44,872 nt of DNA from an uncultured Collinsella sp. Its GTDB lineage: Bacteria > Actinomycetota > Coriobacteriia > Coriobacteriales > Coriobacteriaceae. Position numbers and translations under genes: made by a program. The notes beneath the pieces were generated by a model that had not been told where the DNA came from, did not search any database, and saw only the letters and a list, made by a program, of their open reading frames with translations. Positions 1-8,320 of the stretch are shown here, piece after piece; the first letter of the stretch is position 1; every line of letters begins with the position of its first letter. Location of the stretch: contig URGF01000001.1 of NCBI GenBank assembly GCA_900547285.1, positions 1 through 44,872 of the forward strand, given 5' to 3'.

Positions 1-579
1 GCCAGCGCCCCGCGCGCCGGCCAGCAGCAGTTTGCTGCCCCGCAGCAGCAGCGCCCCGCCGCCATGCCCCAGCAGCAGCCGACGCCTCGCGCCGCCGCTC
101 CCGACCCGCTTGCCGTGGCAGACCCCTTCGCGCCTAGCGTCCCCGACCCCGCCGCCGCACCCATCCCGGTGCCGCAGACCGTCTCGCGCGACTCGCTTGC
201 CGGCATGGGCGGGGCCGCCGCGACCGGTGCCGCCGTGGGCCTAGGCGCCGCAGCCGGCATCGCCTCCAACATGGCGAGCACTCGCGCCCCGCAGCGCCCG
301 CTCGCCCAGCTCGTCGACGTCGTGAGCGGCGAGAGCCATAGCATCACCTCCGCACAGGTGACCATCGGTCGCGAGCGCTCAGTTTCCGACATTGCCCTGC
401 GCGACCCCAACGTGTCGCGCCGCCACGCCCAGCTCACCTTTACGGGCTCGGATTGGTCGATCGAGGACCTCAATTCCACCAACGGCACACTCGTCAACAA
501 CCGCCGCATTACGCGCTGCCCGCTGCGCAACGGCGATCTGCTGACGTTTGGCCTGAGTACCTTTGAATTTAGGGGATAG
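1..579 (+). CDS. FHA-domain protein, FhaA-like (5' end outside window)
   Basis: The reading frame is open from base 1 and ends at the TAG at 577-579, so the gene starts upstream of the window. The visible part is a Pro/Ala/Gln-rich linker followed by a C-terminal FHA domain (about the last 85 residues) with the family signature: GRE, S-x-x-H as SRRH, and the NSTNGT/NNR turn that binds phosphothreonine. In actinobacteria the first gene of this cluster is FhaA, a DUF3662 plus linker plus FHA protein bound by PknB-type kinases; the linker-FHA architecture and the order of the following genes fit that, but the DUF3662 half cannot be seen. The next gene starts 6 bp downstream, so they are very likely co-transcribed. 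An internal ATG at 64 sits within the linker and has no clear ribosome binding site. Confidence 0.85.
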   Translation, partial: ASAPRAGQQQFAAPQQQRPAAMPQQQPTPRAAAPDPLAVADPFAPSVPDPAAAPIPVPQTVSRDSLAGMGGAAATGAAVGLGAAAGIASNMASTRAPQRPLAQLVDVVSGESHSITSAQVTIGRERSVSDIALRDPNVSRRHAQLTFTGSDWSIEDLNSTNGTLVNNRRITRCPLRNGDLLTFGLSTFEFRG

Positions 580-585
580 TCGCTT

Positions 586-1002
586 ATGAACATCGATATC
601 GTCCTTTTTGCAGGCCGCATCGTCTTGGTCGCCCTGCTCTATATCTTCCTGTTCGCCGTCATGAAGACCGGCGTGGGACTTGTGCGCGGGCAGCGCCGCG
701 ACTCGGCTATCTGGACGATTGATGTGGACAAGGGTCCGCGCGGTATCCGCGGCATCCACGTAGACATGCTCGGCCCCGTCATCGTCGGTCGCTCGCCGTC
801 TTCGGACATCTGCATCAACGAACCATTCGTCTCGGCCTCGCATGCGCGCTTTTCGCTGCAGGGCCCGGCGCTCATCATCGAGGACCTCAACTCGCTTAAC
901 GGCACGCTCGTCAACGGCCGCCAGCTTGTGGAGCCCGCAACGCTGCGCGAGGGCGACGAAGTCCAGATCGGCGATGTGGTCATGAAGGTGAACCGTCGAT
1001 GA
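586..1002 (+). CDS. FHA-domain membrane-anchored protein, FhaB-like
   Basis: A 138-residue protein. Residues about 4-26 form one hydrophobic membrane segment, followed by a short basic stretch (RGQRR) and an FHA domain (about 50-138) with GRSPSSDI, SASHAR and NSLNGT/NGR motifs. FHA domains bind phosphothreonine peptides; in actinobacteria FhaB/FipA-type proteins link the PknB kinase to septal and lateral wall synthesis. The gene lies between an FhaA-like gene and the phosphatase gene and overlaps the latter by ATGA (999-1002), indicating translational coupling. The ATG at 586 is the only sensible start and follows the upstream stop by 6 bp. Confidence 0.9.
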   Translation: MNIDIVLFAGRIVLVALLYIFLFAVMKTGVGLVRGQRRDSAIWTIDVDKGPRGIRGIHVDMLGPVIVGRSPSSDICINEPFVSASHARFSLQGPALIIEDLNSLNGTLVNGRQLVEPATLREGDEVQIGDVVMKVNRR

Positions 1003-2933
1003 TCGACGAGGAGAACAAGTCCGCGACTATGACCGAGGCACCGGCTGCCGCCACAGCTGCGCCGGCCCACGCCGCTCCGGCGGGCTCCGCACCCGTGGAA
1101 CCCGAGGACACCGTGTTCTCCCTGCCTCTTTCGCATGTAACGCATGATATTTCGGATCTCGCCGATAACGAGGACGAAGAGGATGCCGTAGCGGCGCCCA
1201 TCGGCGCACATGCTGCGGAACAGCCCACAGCGCCCGAAGCAACCTCGGCGCCAGCTCACTTTGCAGAGCCCGTCGCCGCGGCAATCAACGAGAGCGCTGC
1301 GGTGTTTGCGGCACCCGAGCCCGCCGCGCCGGCGTTTCCCATAGCCCCGGCATCCGAGGTTGCGCCCGTGTCTACGCCGGCGCCCGAAGCGGGGCCATCC
1401 CCCGAGAACGGCCCTGCACCCAAGGCCCCGCAGCCTGCGCCCGCAAGCGAGTCCGATACCGTGGCCGAGCCCGCCGCCCAGTCGCAAAGCACGCCCGCGC
1501 CGTCGCACTTTGCGACACCCGAGCCTATAGACGTCAGCCCGCAAGACGACGAGTCGACCGCCCGCGCGTCCGAGGAGCCCGGCTCCCCGGACACCGGCGA
1601 TTCCGAATCAAGCGCCGAGACCGACACCGTCTCTCCCGGTGACACAGCCGAGATCGACGTTGCCGCCGTTGAGGCCAAGCTCAAAGACCCCGGCTCGACC
1701 ATGAGCTTTGAGCCCCTGACCGAGGAGCGCATCGAGACCGACTCGACCTATGATGCCGGCACCACCACGCAACTCATGTGGGGCGCCCGCTCCGACGTTG
1801 GCTGTGTGCGCCCGCACAATGAGGATTCCTACCTGGTGCAGTCGCCGCTCTTTTGCGTATGCGACGGCATGGGCGGTCACGCCGCCGGCGAGGTAGCCTC
1901 TTCCATCGCCGTCGAGACTATTGCCAAGACGGCCCCGCAGTCCGCCGACGCAGCACGCCTGGCCGCAGCCGTCGAGGCAGCCAACGCCGCCGTAATCGAG
2001 GCGGCCCTGAACGGCCTGGGCAAGCCCGGCATGGGCTGCACAGCCACCTGCGCCTATATCGAAAACGACACGCTCGCCATCGCCCACGTGGGTGACTCTC
2101 GCGCCTACCTGCTCCACGAGGGCACGCTCATCCGCGTGACCCGCGACCACTCCTACGTGGAGGAGCTCGTGGACGCCGGCGAGATTACGGCAGACGAGGC
2201 TCGCGTCCACCCCAACCGTTCGGTCATCACCCGTGCGCTGGGCTCGGACCCCGCCATGTATGCCGACCACTTCACCCTGCATATCGAGGAAGGCGACCGC
2301 CTGATCCTGTGCTCTGACGGCCTTTCGAGCATGATTCCCGATAGCGATATCGAGAACATCGCCACGCAGTCCTCAACCGCGCAAATCTGCGTCGACAACC
2401 TAGTGGACGCGGCGCTTGCCGCCGGCGGCCACGACAACGTGACCGTAGTAGTCGTTGACCTGGTTGACGATGGCGTTATGCGCGAGGCGCAACGCGTGCG
2501 TCGCCGCAACATTACTATCGCCGCCATCCTGGCCCTCGTCTTTGTGCTGGCAGCTGGCATCTGGGCCTACACGGGTGTCACCGGCTCGTACTACCTGGGT
2601 ACCTACCAGGGCAATGTCGCCGTCTGGCGCGGCCTGCCCGGCAAGCCGCTCGGACTCAAGCTTCACTGGCTCGAAAGCGAAACCAGTATTAAGCTGTCCG
2701 ACCTGCCCGAAGACACGCAAAACCGCCTCAAGGCGGGCATTCCGCAAACAAGTGTCGACGATGCGCAGGACACGATATCCAAGTACCGCCACCAGATCGA
2801 CGAGGAGCAGACCCGCCAGGTGATCGACGCGCAAACGATTCGCGACAACACCAATCAGGGATCGACCTCCGAATCAGATTCCGAGAAAACCGCCGAACAG
2901 TCCGCCGAGGCCGAAGCCTCCGAAAAGAACTAG
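999..2933 (+). CDS. pstP: PP2C-family serine/threonine phosphatase, membrane-anchored
   Basis: A 644-residue protein, much longer than typical PstP because of a roughly 250-residue Ala/Pro/Glu-rich N-terminal extension. The PP2C catalytic core spans about 257-490 and shows the metal-binding motifs: VRPHNEDSY, CDGMGGHAAGE, GMGCTATCAY, VGDSRAYLL, RDHSYVEEL, CSDGLSSM and GGHDNVTVV. A transmembrane helix follows at about 505-527, then an extracytoplasmic tail with a Ser/Glu-rich end. Family knowledge: these enzymes reverse PknB-type phosphorylation. The GTG/ATG choice is settled by the ATGA overlap with the upstream gene; a second ATG at 1029 is possible. The long acidic Pro/Ala extension is unusual; it may be a flexible linker or an FHA-docking region (inference). 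Confidence 0.92.
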   Translation: MIDEENKSATMTEAPAAATAAPAHAAPAGSAPVEPEDTVFSLPLSHVTHDISDLADNEDEEDAVAAPIGAHAAEQPTAPEATSAPAHFAEPVAAAINESAAVFAAPEPAAPAFPIAPASEVAPVSTPAPEAGPSPENGPAPKAPQPAPASESDTVAEPAAQSQSTPAPSHFATPEPIDVSPQDDESTARASEEPGSPDTGDSESSAETDTVSPGDTAEIDVAAVEAKLKDPGSTMSFEPLTEERIETDSTYDAGTTTQLMWGARSDVGCVRPHNEDSYLVQSPLFCVCDGMGGHAAGEVASSIAVETIAKTAPQSADAARLAAAVEAANAAVIEAALNGLGKPGMGCTATCAYIENDTLAIAHVGDSRAYLLHEGTLIRVTRDHSYVEELVDAGEITADEARVHPNRSVITRALGSDPAMYADHFTLHIEEGDRLILCSDGLSSMIPDSDIENIATQSSTAQICVDNLVDAALAAGGHDNVTVVVVDLVDDGVMREAQRVRRRNITIAAILALVFVLAAGIWAYTGVTGSYYLGTYQGNVAVWRGLPGKPLGLKLHWLESETSIKLSDLPEDTQNRLKAGIPQTSVDDAQDTISKYRHQIDEEQTRQVIDAQTIRDNTNQGSTSESDSEKTAEQSAEAEASEKN

Positions 2934-2949
2934 AAAGGGAGTGCCGCTT

Positions 2950-5820
2950 ATGAGTCGCCGCAACACCGAGCTGCTCTTGCTCATCGCCTCGGCGTTCCCC
3001 GTCATCCTGCTGTATGCGATGTACGTGCTCACCGCGGGCGCCGCCATCTCCTTTGAGACGCTCGCGGTGCCGATCGGCCTCTTTGCCGCCTTCGCCGCGG
3101 CACATATCGCCGTGCGCATCTTGGCGCCCGGCGCCGACCCCGCCATCCTACCCATCGTATTTATACTTTCGGGCATCGGCATCACGTTCGTGACACGCCT
3201 CGCCCCCGCTCTCGCCATCTCACAGCTCATCATCCTGTTTGTCTCGGTGGCCCTGATGGTGGGAACGCTCGCGTTGGTTAAGAACCTCGACGTAGTCATG
3301 CGCTACAAGTACACCTTTGGCATCATCGGCATCATTCTGCTGATGCTGCCGATCTTTATCGGCACCACGATCTCGGGCTCCAAGCTGTGGATTCGCATCG
3401 CAGGCTTTACCATCCAGCCCGGCGAGTTCGCCAAGGTCTTTATCGTGCTGTTCCTGGCCGGGTACCTGGCCGAGAACCGCGAGCTGCTCTCCATCTCCAA
3501 CCGCAAGATCTTGGGCTTTAAGATCCCTCGCCTGCGACTGCTGCTGCCGTTGTTTGCCGTGTGGGGTGTGTGCCTGCTCGTCGTCGTCTTCGAACGCGAC
3601 CTGGGTTCTGCCGTGCTGTTCTACACCATCTTCTTGCTGATGCTCTACGTTGCCACGGGGCGCTTTTCGTATGTCGTTATCGGCCTTGCGCTCTTAGCTG
3701 TTGGGGCCGTGGGCGCCTACAAGTTCCTGTCTCACGTTCAGGTGCGTTTCCAGGTTTGGGTCGATCCGTTTAAGGACGCCCAGGGCCAGGGCTACCAGAT
3801 CGTCCAGTCGCTCTTCTCGCTTGCCGATGGCGGTCTGGTCGGTGTTGGCATCGGCAACGGCATGGCCAACAACATCCCTGTCGTCGAGTCCGACTTTATC
3901 TTCTCGGCTATCGGCGAGGAGATGGGCCTTTTGGGCGGCGGCGCCGTGCTCATCCTGTTTATGCTCTTTGCCGTGCGTGGCCTCACCACAGCTGCCCGCG
4001 CAAAGTCCGACCTTGCCGCCTTTAGCGCCACCGGTCTTACGGCAGCCATCAGCTTCCAGGCCTTTTTGATCGTTGGCGGCGTAACCCGCCTGATCCCGCT
4101 GACCGGCGTCACCCTGCCCTTTATGAGCCAGGGCGGCTCCTCGCTGCTGGCGAGCTTCATCATCGTCGCGCTCCTGCTGCGCGCCGGTGACGAGGCGACC
4201 GGACGCGAGGCCGAGCTTACCGGCACCGGCACCATGGCCGCCATCACCGATGATCAGGTCGCATCTTCCGCCGCCCCGACGGGCACGCGCTTTGCCACCT
4301 CGTCTTCCTACGGCAGCGGCAGCCATTCCGTCGGCTCGCGCATGCGCCGTCGCCTGCTCGACACGCCTGAATCCGGTGTGCTCGGCCGCGTTGCGCTCGC
4401 CAACCGTCTAACCCGTGCGGTGCTCGCCTTTACGGCGCTGTTCGCCATCCTTATCGGCAACCTCACCTATGTCCAGGTCATTAAGGCCAAGGACTATCAG
4501 GACATGCCGACCAACAACCACACCATCGCCCGCTCCAAGTACATCCAGCGCGGCTCCATCATCACGTCCGACGGCGTGACGCTGGCCGAGTCGCTGCAGC
4601 AGGAGGACGGCACCTACGTACGCTCCTACCCCAACGGTAACCTGGCAGCGCACGTGGTTGGCTACGTGAGCCAGCAGTATGGCACCACCGCCATCGAGAG
4701 CGTCATGAACGACACGCTCACCGGTTCTAAGGACTACTCCAGCTGGAACAATGCCATCGCGTCGCTCGCGGGCCAGACCCAGCCGGGCAACACCGCCAAG
4801 CTCACCATCGACTCGCGCATCCAGACGGCGGCCGAGCAGGCACTCAAGGGCTTTAAGGGCGCTGTAGTGGTCATCGACCCGCGTACCGGCGCGGTGCTCG
4901 CATGTGCCAGCTCGCCCACCTACGACAACACCAACATCGATGCCCTGCTGCAGACGGGCGGCGGCGAGGACGGCTCCATGTACAATCGCGCCATGGACGC
5001 GCTGTACACGCCGGGCTCAACGTTTAAGGTCGTTACGCTTTCCGCGGCACTCGAGACCGGTACCGCCAGCCTTACCAGCACCTACCAGGCGCCCGGCTCC
5101 ATGGACATCGGCAACGCACCGGTCACCAACTATGCCAACGAGAGCTACGGCACCATCAGCCTGCAGCAGGCCTTTGCCGTGTCCTCCAACGTCGTCTTTG
5201 GCCAGGTGGCAAACGAAGTTGGCGCAAACACGCTCGTGCAGTTTGCCAACGCCTTTGGCTACGGCCAAAAGCTCGGCCAGGACCTGACCTCCGCGGCCTC
5301 CATCATGGCCGACCCGTCGCTCATGACCGAGTGGGAGACCGCCTGGGCCGGCGCCGGCCAGCCTGTCGGCATGGACCACACGCCCGGCCCGCAGACCACC
5401 GTCATGCAAAACGCCGTGATTGCCGCCGCCATCGCTAACAGCGGCGTGGTCATGGACCCGTACTTTGTAGCCCAGGTACTCGCCCCGGACGGAACCGTGG
5501 TCAAGACCACGCAGTCCCGCTCGCTTGGTCAGGCCGTCAGCTCCGCCACGGCCGACCAGGTCAAGCAGGCCATGCTTGCCGTCGTCCAGTCCGGCACCGG
5601 CACCGATGCCCAAATCCCCGGCGTCAAGGTCGCCGGCAAGACCGGCTCGGCCGAGACCGGCGGCACCAACGTCAACTCGATGTTCGTTGGCTTTGCACCT
5701 TACGATTCACCCACGGTCGCCATCTCGGTGGCCTTGGAGGATTTCGACAAGCATGACGTCAAGGCCGCCAAGATCGCCGGTATCGTCCTGACCGCGGCGC
5801 TTGCCGCACAGGGAGCGTGA
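2950..5820 (+). CDS. SEDS glycosyltransferase-class B PBP fusion (FtsW/RodA + PBP)
   Basis: A 956-residue fusion of two peptidoglycan enzymes that are usually encoded separately. Residues 1 to about 415 are a multi-pass SEDS (FtsW/RodA) polymerase with the conserved GEFAKV, RDLGS, GYQIVQSL, ESDFIFSAIGEE and PFMSQGGSS motifs. A linker of about 70 residues leads to a membrane anchor at about 487-510 and a class B penicillin-binding transpeptidase with all three active-site motifs: S690-T-F-K693, S745-S-N747 and K897-T-G899. The enzyme would polymerise and cross-link peptidoglycan at the outer face of the membrane. The ATG at 2950 is preferred over an in-frame GTG at 2941 because the Shine-Dalgarno GAAAGGGA (2933-2940) lies 9 bp upstream of it. 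It sits between phosphatase and kinase in the actinobacterial dcw-like signalling cluster. Confidence 0.93.
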   Translation: MSRRNTELLLLIASAFPVILLYAMYVLTAGAAISFETLAVPIGLFAAFAAAHIAVRILAPGADPAILPIVFILSGIGITFVTRLAPALAISQLIILFVSVALMVGTLALVKNLDVVMRYKYTFGIIGIILLMLPIFIGTTISGSKLWIRIAGFTIQPGEFAKVFIVLFLAGYLAENRELLSISNRKILGFKIPRLRLLLPLFAVWGVCLLVVVFERDLGSAVLFYTIFLLMLYVATGRFSYVVIGLALLAVGAVGAYKFLSHVQVRFQVWVDPFKDAQGQGYQIVQSLFSLADGGLVGVGIGNGMANNIPVVESDFIFSAIGEEMGLLGGGAVLILFMLFAVRGLTTAARAKSDLAAFSATGLTAAISFQAFLIVGGVTRLIPLTGVTLPFMSQGGSSLLASFIIVALLLRAGDEATGREAELTGTGTMAAITDDQVASSAAPTGTRFATSSSYGSGSHSVGSRMRRRLLDTPESGVLGRVALANRLTRAVLAFTALFAILIGNLTYVQVIKAKDYQDMPTNNHTIARSKYIQRGSIITSDGVTLAESLQQEDGTYVRSYPNGNLAAHVVGYVSQQYGTTAIESVMNDTLTGSKDYSSWNNAIASLAGQTQPGNTAKLTIDSRIQTAAEQALKGFKGAVVVIDPRTGAVLACASSPTYDNTNIDALLQTGGGEDGSMYNRAMDALYTPGSTFKVVTLSAALETGTASLTSTYQAPGSMDIGNAPVTNYANESYGTISLQQAFAVSSNVVFGQVANEVGANTLVQFANAFGYGQKLGQDLTSAASIMADPSLMTEWETAWAGAGQPVGMDHTPGPQTTVMQNAVIAAAIANSGVVMDPYFVAQVLAPDGTVVKTTQSRSLGQAVSSATADQVKQAMLAVVQSGTGTDAQIPGVKVAGKTGSAETGGTNVNSMFVGFAPYDSPTVAISVALEDFDKHDVKAAKIAGIVLTAALAAQGA

Positions 5821-5952
5821 TGCCCATGATCGAATCGGACACCCGAGGCGCGCCGCGGCCTAAGGGTTAGCGGCAACGCGCCACACGGCCCCAGCGGCCA
5901 CATCATAGGTACTACACACATCGTTGAGCGAATAGTTATGTTAGGAGCAGGA

Positions 5953-7914
5953 ATGGAACAGAGGGTCCTCGGGGGAAGATACCTCCTCAAGGATAAGGTA
6001 GGAACAGGCGGCATGGCGACCGTCTACCGTGCACAGGACCAGGTTCTCGACCGCACGGTAGCCGTCAAGATCATGCTGCCGCAGTATGCTGGCGACGCAA
6101 CCTTCGCCGCACGCTTTAAGCAGGAGGCCCAGGCAGCAGCCGGTCTCTCCTCCCCCTATATCGTGGGCGTCTACGATTGGGGCAAGGACGGCGACACCTA
6201 TTACATCGTCATGGAGTACCTGCGCGGCACCGACCTTAAGAGCGGCATCAAGAGCCACGGCGCCCTCGACCCCAAGAAGGTCGCCCAGATCGGCTCGCAG
6301 ATCAGCTCTGCGCTTTCGGTCGCCCACAAGCACGAGATCATCCACCGCGACATTAAGCCGCAGAACATCATGGTGCTGCCCGACGGCAACATCAAGGTGA
6401 TGGACTTTGGCATCGCGCGCGCCAAGAACAGCCACCTCACGCAAGACAACAACGTGCTGGGAACCGCCCACTACGTCAGCCCCGAGCAGACCCGCGGTCA
6501 GGACCTCGGCCCCACCTCGGATATCTACTCGCTGGGCGTCGTGATGTACGAGTGCGCCACCGGCCGCGTCCCCTTTGACGGTGACGACGCTATCTCGGTC
6601 GCACTCAAGCAGGTCAACGAGCTGCCTATTCCGCCGAGCCAGATCAACTCCGGTGTCGACGCCGACCTTGAGCGCATCATCCTCAAGTGCATGGAGAAGG
6701 ACCCGGCAAACCGCTTCCAGACCGCCGACGAGCTGCGTCAGGTGCTCAACAGCTACCTGTCGGGCCGTGCCGTCAACGTCTCGGAGCCCACGCGCATCAT
6801 CGGTGCCCCCAGTGAGCTGGGTGCCACCAAGACTCGCGAGCTTTCCGATCAGACGCGCGCCATGGTGCGTCCCGTCTCGGGCGTGAGCGGCCAGAATACC
6901 GCCCGTAGCTCGGTTTCGGGCTCCACCGGCTCCTACGAGGTCGAAGAGCCCAAATCCAACAAGAACAAGATCATCGCCGCCGTGGTGGCAGCGGTTGCCG
7001 TCATCGGCATCGTGGTGGCCTTTGCCACAGGACTCTTTGGCGGCGAGCAGGTCGCCGTGCCCGACGTACTGGGCAAGGACCAGCAGACTGCCGTCGAGCT
7101 GATCAAGGAAGCCGGCCTCGAGGTCGGCACCATCGACCAAAGCTACAACGACGATGTCGACGAGGGCAAGGTCGCCGAGCAGACGCCCAACGGCAACACC
7201 AAGAAGGCCAAGGGCACCAAGGTGAACCTGGTAATCTCCAAGGGCCCCAAGCCCTCTGAGAAGGTTGAGGTTCCCCAGCTTGTCGGCCTGACCAAGGACC
7301 AGGCAGAAGCCGCGCTGGCAAGCGTTGGCCTGAAGGGCAACGCCTCCGAGGAGGCCAACGAGGCCGATGAGGGCCAGGTCTTTGAGCAGGGCACCGGAGC
7401 CGGTAAGGAAGTCGCGAAGGGCACGACCATCTCGTACAAGGTCTCGAGCGGCCCGGATACCACGTCCGTCCCCGACCTGACCGACATGACCGAGGCCCAG
7501 GCGCGCAACGCCCTCGATATGGCAGGTTTTGGCGTCGACGTGAGCTACCAGGAGAACGACTCTGTTACCGAGGGCACCGTGATCAGCTGGAACCCCAGCG
7601 GTAAGCAGAAGCCCGGCGCCACGATTACCGTCGTCATTGCCAAGAAGTCCGGCAAGGCCACCGTCCCGGGCAACCTGTACGGCAAGAGCATTTCCGCCGC
7701 CGTTACCGCGCTCAACAACGCCGGTTTCTATAACATTGGCTTCTGTGACCAGAACGGCAATCCCGTGAGCGGTAACGAGGATGCCACCGTTACGGGCGTC
7801 TCCCCCACCGGCAAGCAGTCCACCGACAGCACGATCACGCTGACGGTCGCACTTTCTGGCTCGGGCTCGGGCACGGGCACGGGCACGGGCGACGATTCCG
7901 GTACGACCAACTAG
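5953..7914 (+). CDS. pknB: PASTA-domain serine/threonine protein kinase (PknB type)
   Basis: A 653-residue receptor kinase. The kinase domain (about 8-275) has the glycine loop GTGGMATVY at 17-25, lysine 39 in AVKIM, catalytic HRDIKPQN with D133, DFG at 151 and the activation-segment end GTAHYVSPEQ. A juxtamembrane Ser/Thr-rich linker follows, then one transmembrane helix (about 339-362) and four PASTA repeats (starting VPDVLG, VPQLVG, VPDLTD, VPGNLY) outside the cell, ending in a Gly/Ser/Thr tail. Family knowledge: PASTA domains sense lipid II or muropeptides and the kinase controls wall growth through FHA proteins, both encoded just upstream. The ATG at 5953 is chosen because AGGAG (5943-5947) precedes it by 5 bp; the ATG at 5938 lies before that site. 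Confidence 0.94.
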   Translation: MEQRVLGGRYLLKDKVGTGGMATVYRAQDQVLDRTVAVKIMLPQYAGDATFAARFKQEAQAAAGLSSPYIVGVYDWGKDGDTYYIVMEYLRGTDLKSGIKSHGALDPKKVAQIGSQISSALSVAHKHEIIHRDIKPQNIMVLPDGNIKVMDFGIARAKNSHLTQDNNVLGTAHYVSPEQTRGQDLGPTSDIYSLGVVMYECATGRVPFDGDDAISVALKQVNELPIPPSQINSGVDADLERIILKCMEKDPANRFQTADELRQVLNSYLSGRAVNVSEPTRIIGAPSELGATKTRELSDQTRAMVRPVSGVSGQNTARSSVSGSTGSYEVEEPKSNKNKIIAAVVAAVAVIGIVVAFATGLFGGEQVAVPDVLGKDQQTAVELIKEAGLEVGTIDQSYNDDVDEGKVAEQTPNGNTKKAKGTKVNLVISKGPKPSEKVEVPQLVGLTKDQAEAALASVGLKGNASEEANEADEGQVFEQGTGAGKEVAKGTTISYKVSSGPDTTSVPDLTDMTEAQARNALDMAGFGVDVSYQENDSVTEGTVISWNPSGKQKPGATITVVIAKKSGKATVPGNLYGKSISAAVTALNNAGFYNIGFCDQNGNPVSGNEDATVTGVSPTGKQSTDSTITLTVALSGSGSGTGTGTGDDSGTTN

Positions 7915-7966
7915 TCGCCACTTCACCGCTCATTACGGCTCTCGCCGCAAACATATTCGCTCACAG

Positions 7967-8005
7967 GCGCCCGCTTGCTCCCCCAGCAAGCGGGCGCTTT
8001 CTTTA
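7967..8005 (+). terminator. Rho-independent terminator of the cell-wall signalling cluster
   Basis: A perfect 13-bp stem (7967-7979 with 7985-7997), a 5-nt CCCCC loop, then TTTCTTTAT. It lies 52 bp after the kinase stop codon. Confidence 0.9.
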
Positions 8006-8040
8006 TCTGAAGCAGCGAATACTACGGCATGCCTTAAACC

Positions 8041-8073
8041 AAAAGAGCCCGGCACCGTAACGGTACCGGGCTC
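8041..8073 (-). terminator. Original tRNA-Arg terminator, now stranded at the left end of the element
   Basis: On the minus strand a 13-bp stem with one G-T type mismatch (8073-8061 with 8057-8045) and a 3-nt loop is followed by TTTT. It sits directly downstream of the orphaned tRNA 3' end (8129-8084). Before integration this would have terminated the tRNA-Arg transcript; the element now separates the two by 14 kb. Confidence 0.8.
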
Positions 8074-8082
8074 GATATTCCT

Positions 8083-8129
8083 CTGGTGCCCCCGGGCGGA
8101 TTCGAACCGTCGACACCCGCTTTAGGAGA
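8083..8129. repeat. Left attachment site (attL), 47-bp tRNA 3'-end copy
   Basis: Identical to 22200-22246. It holds the T arm, acceptor strand, CCA and half of the anticodon stem-loop of the minus-strand tRNA-Arg, but no 5' half follows; after 8129 the sequence is unrelated and AT-rich. Confidence 0.93.
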
Positions 8130-8320
8130 TATGATTTAATGCTACCCCCTACCATTCATCAAGCATCATTGAACATCATATAACCGCAGATAAACATAGC
8201 AGTTTGTGTCTTCTGCATCCGGTAGCTGCGCCTACGCTTTTACAAACATATTACTAACAGCTTTAGCTAAACTGCACTCATTGAATTGTTGAAAACTATT
8301 CAAAGAAACGGAGTGCAAAG
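8130..8320. other. Left-end non-coding arm between attL and integrase
   Basis: No gene is visible. AT-rich sequence contains CATCA motifs in direct orientation around 8157-8177 and the 11-mer TGTTGAAAACT at 8287-8297, which recurs at 22042-22052 near the right end. Such shared short repeats at both ends could be arm-type integrase sites (inference). Confidence 0.4.

Noticed and set aside
5941..7926. Long open frame opposite the PASTA kinase gene
   Set aside because: It is antisense to a clear kinase gene, has the Gly/Val/Asp/His-rich look of an opposite-strand frame in high-GC DNA and no recognizable domain.
8083..8129. A second tRNA gene at the left end
   Set aside because: Only the 3' 47 bp are present; there is no D arm or 5' acceptor strand.
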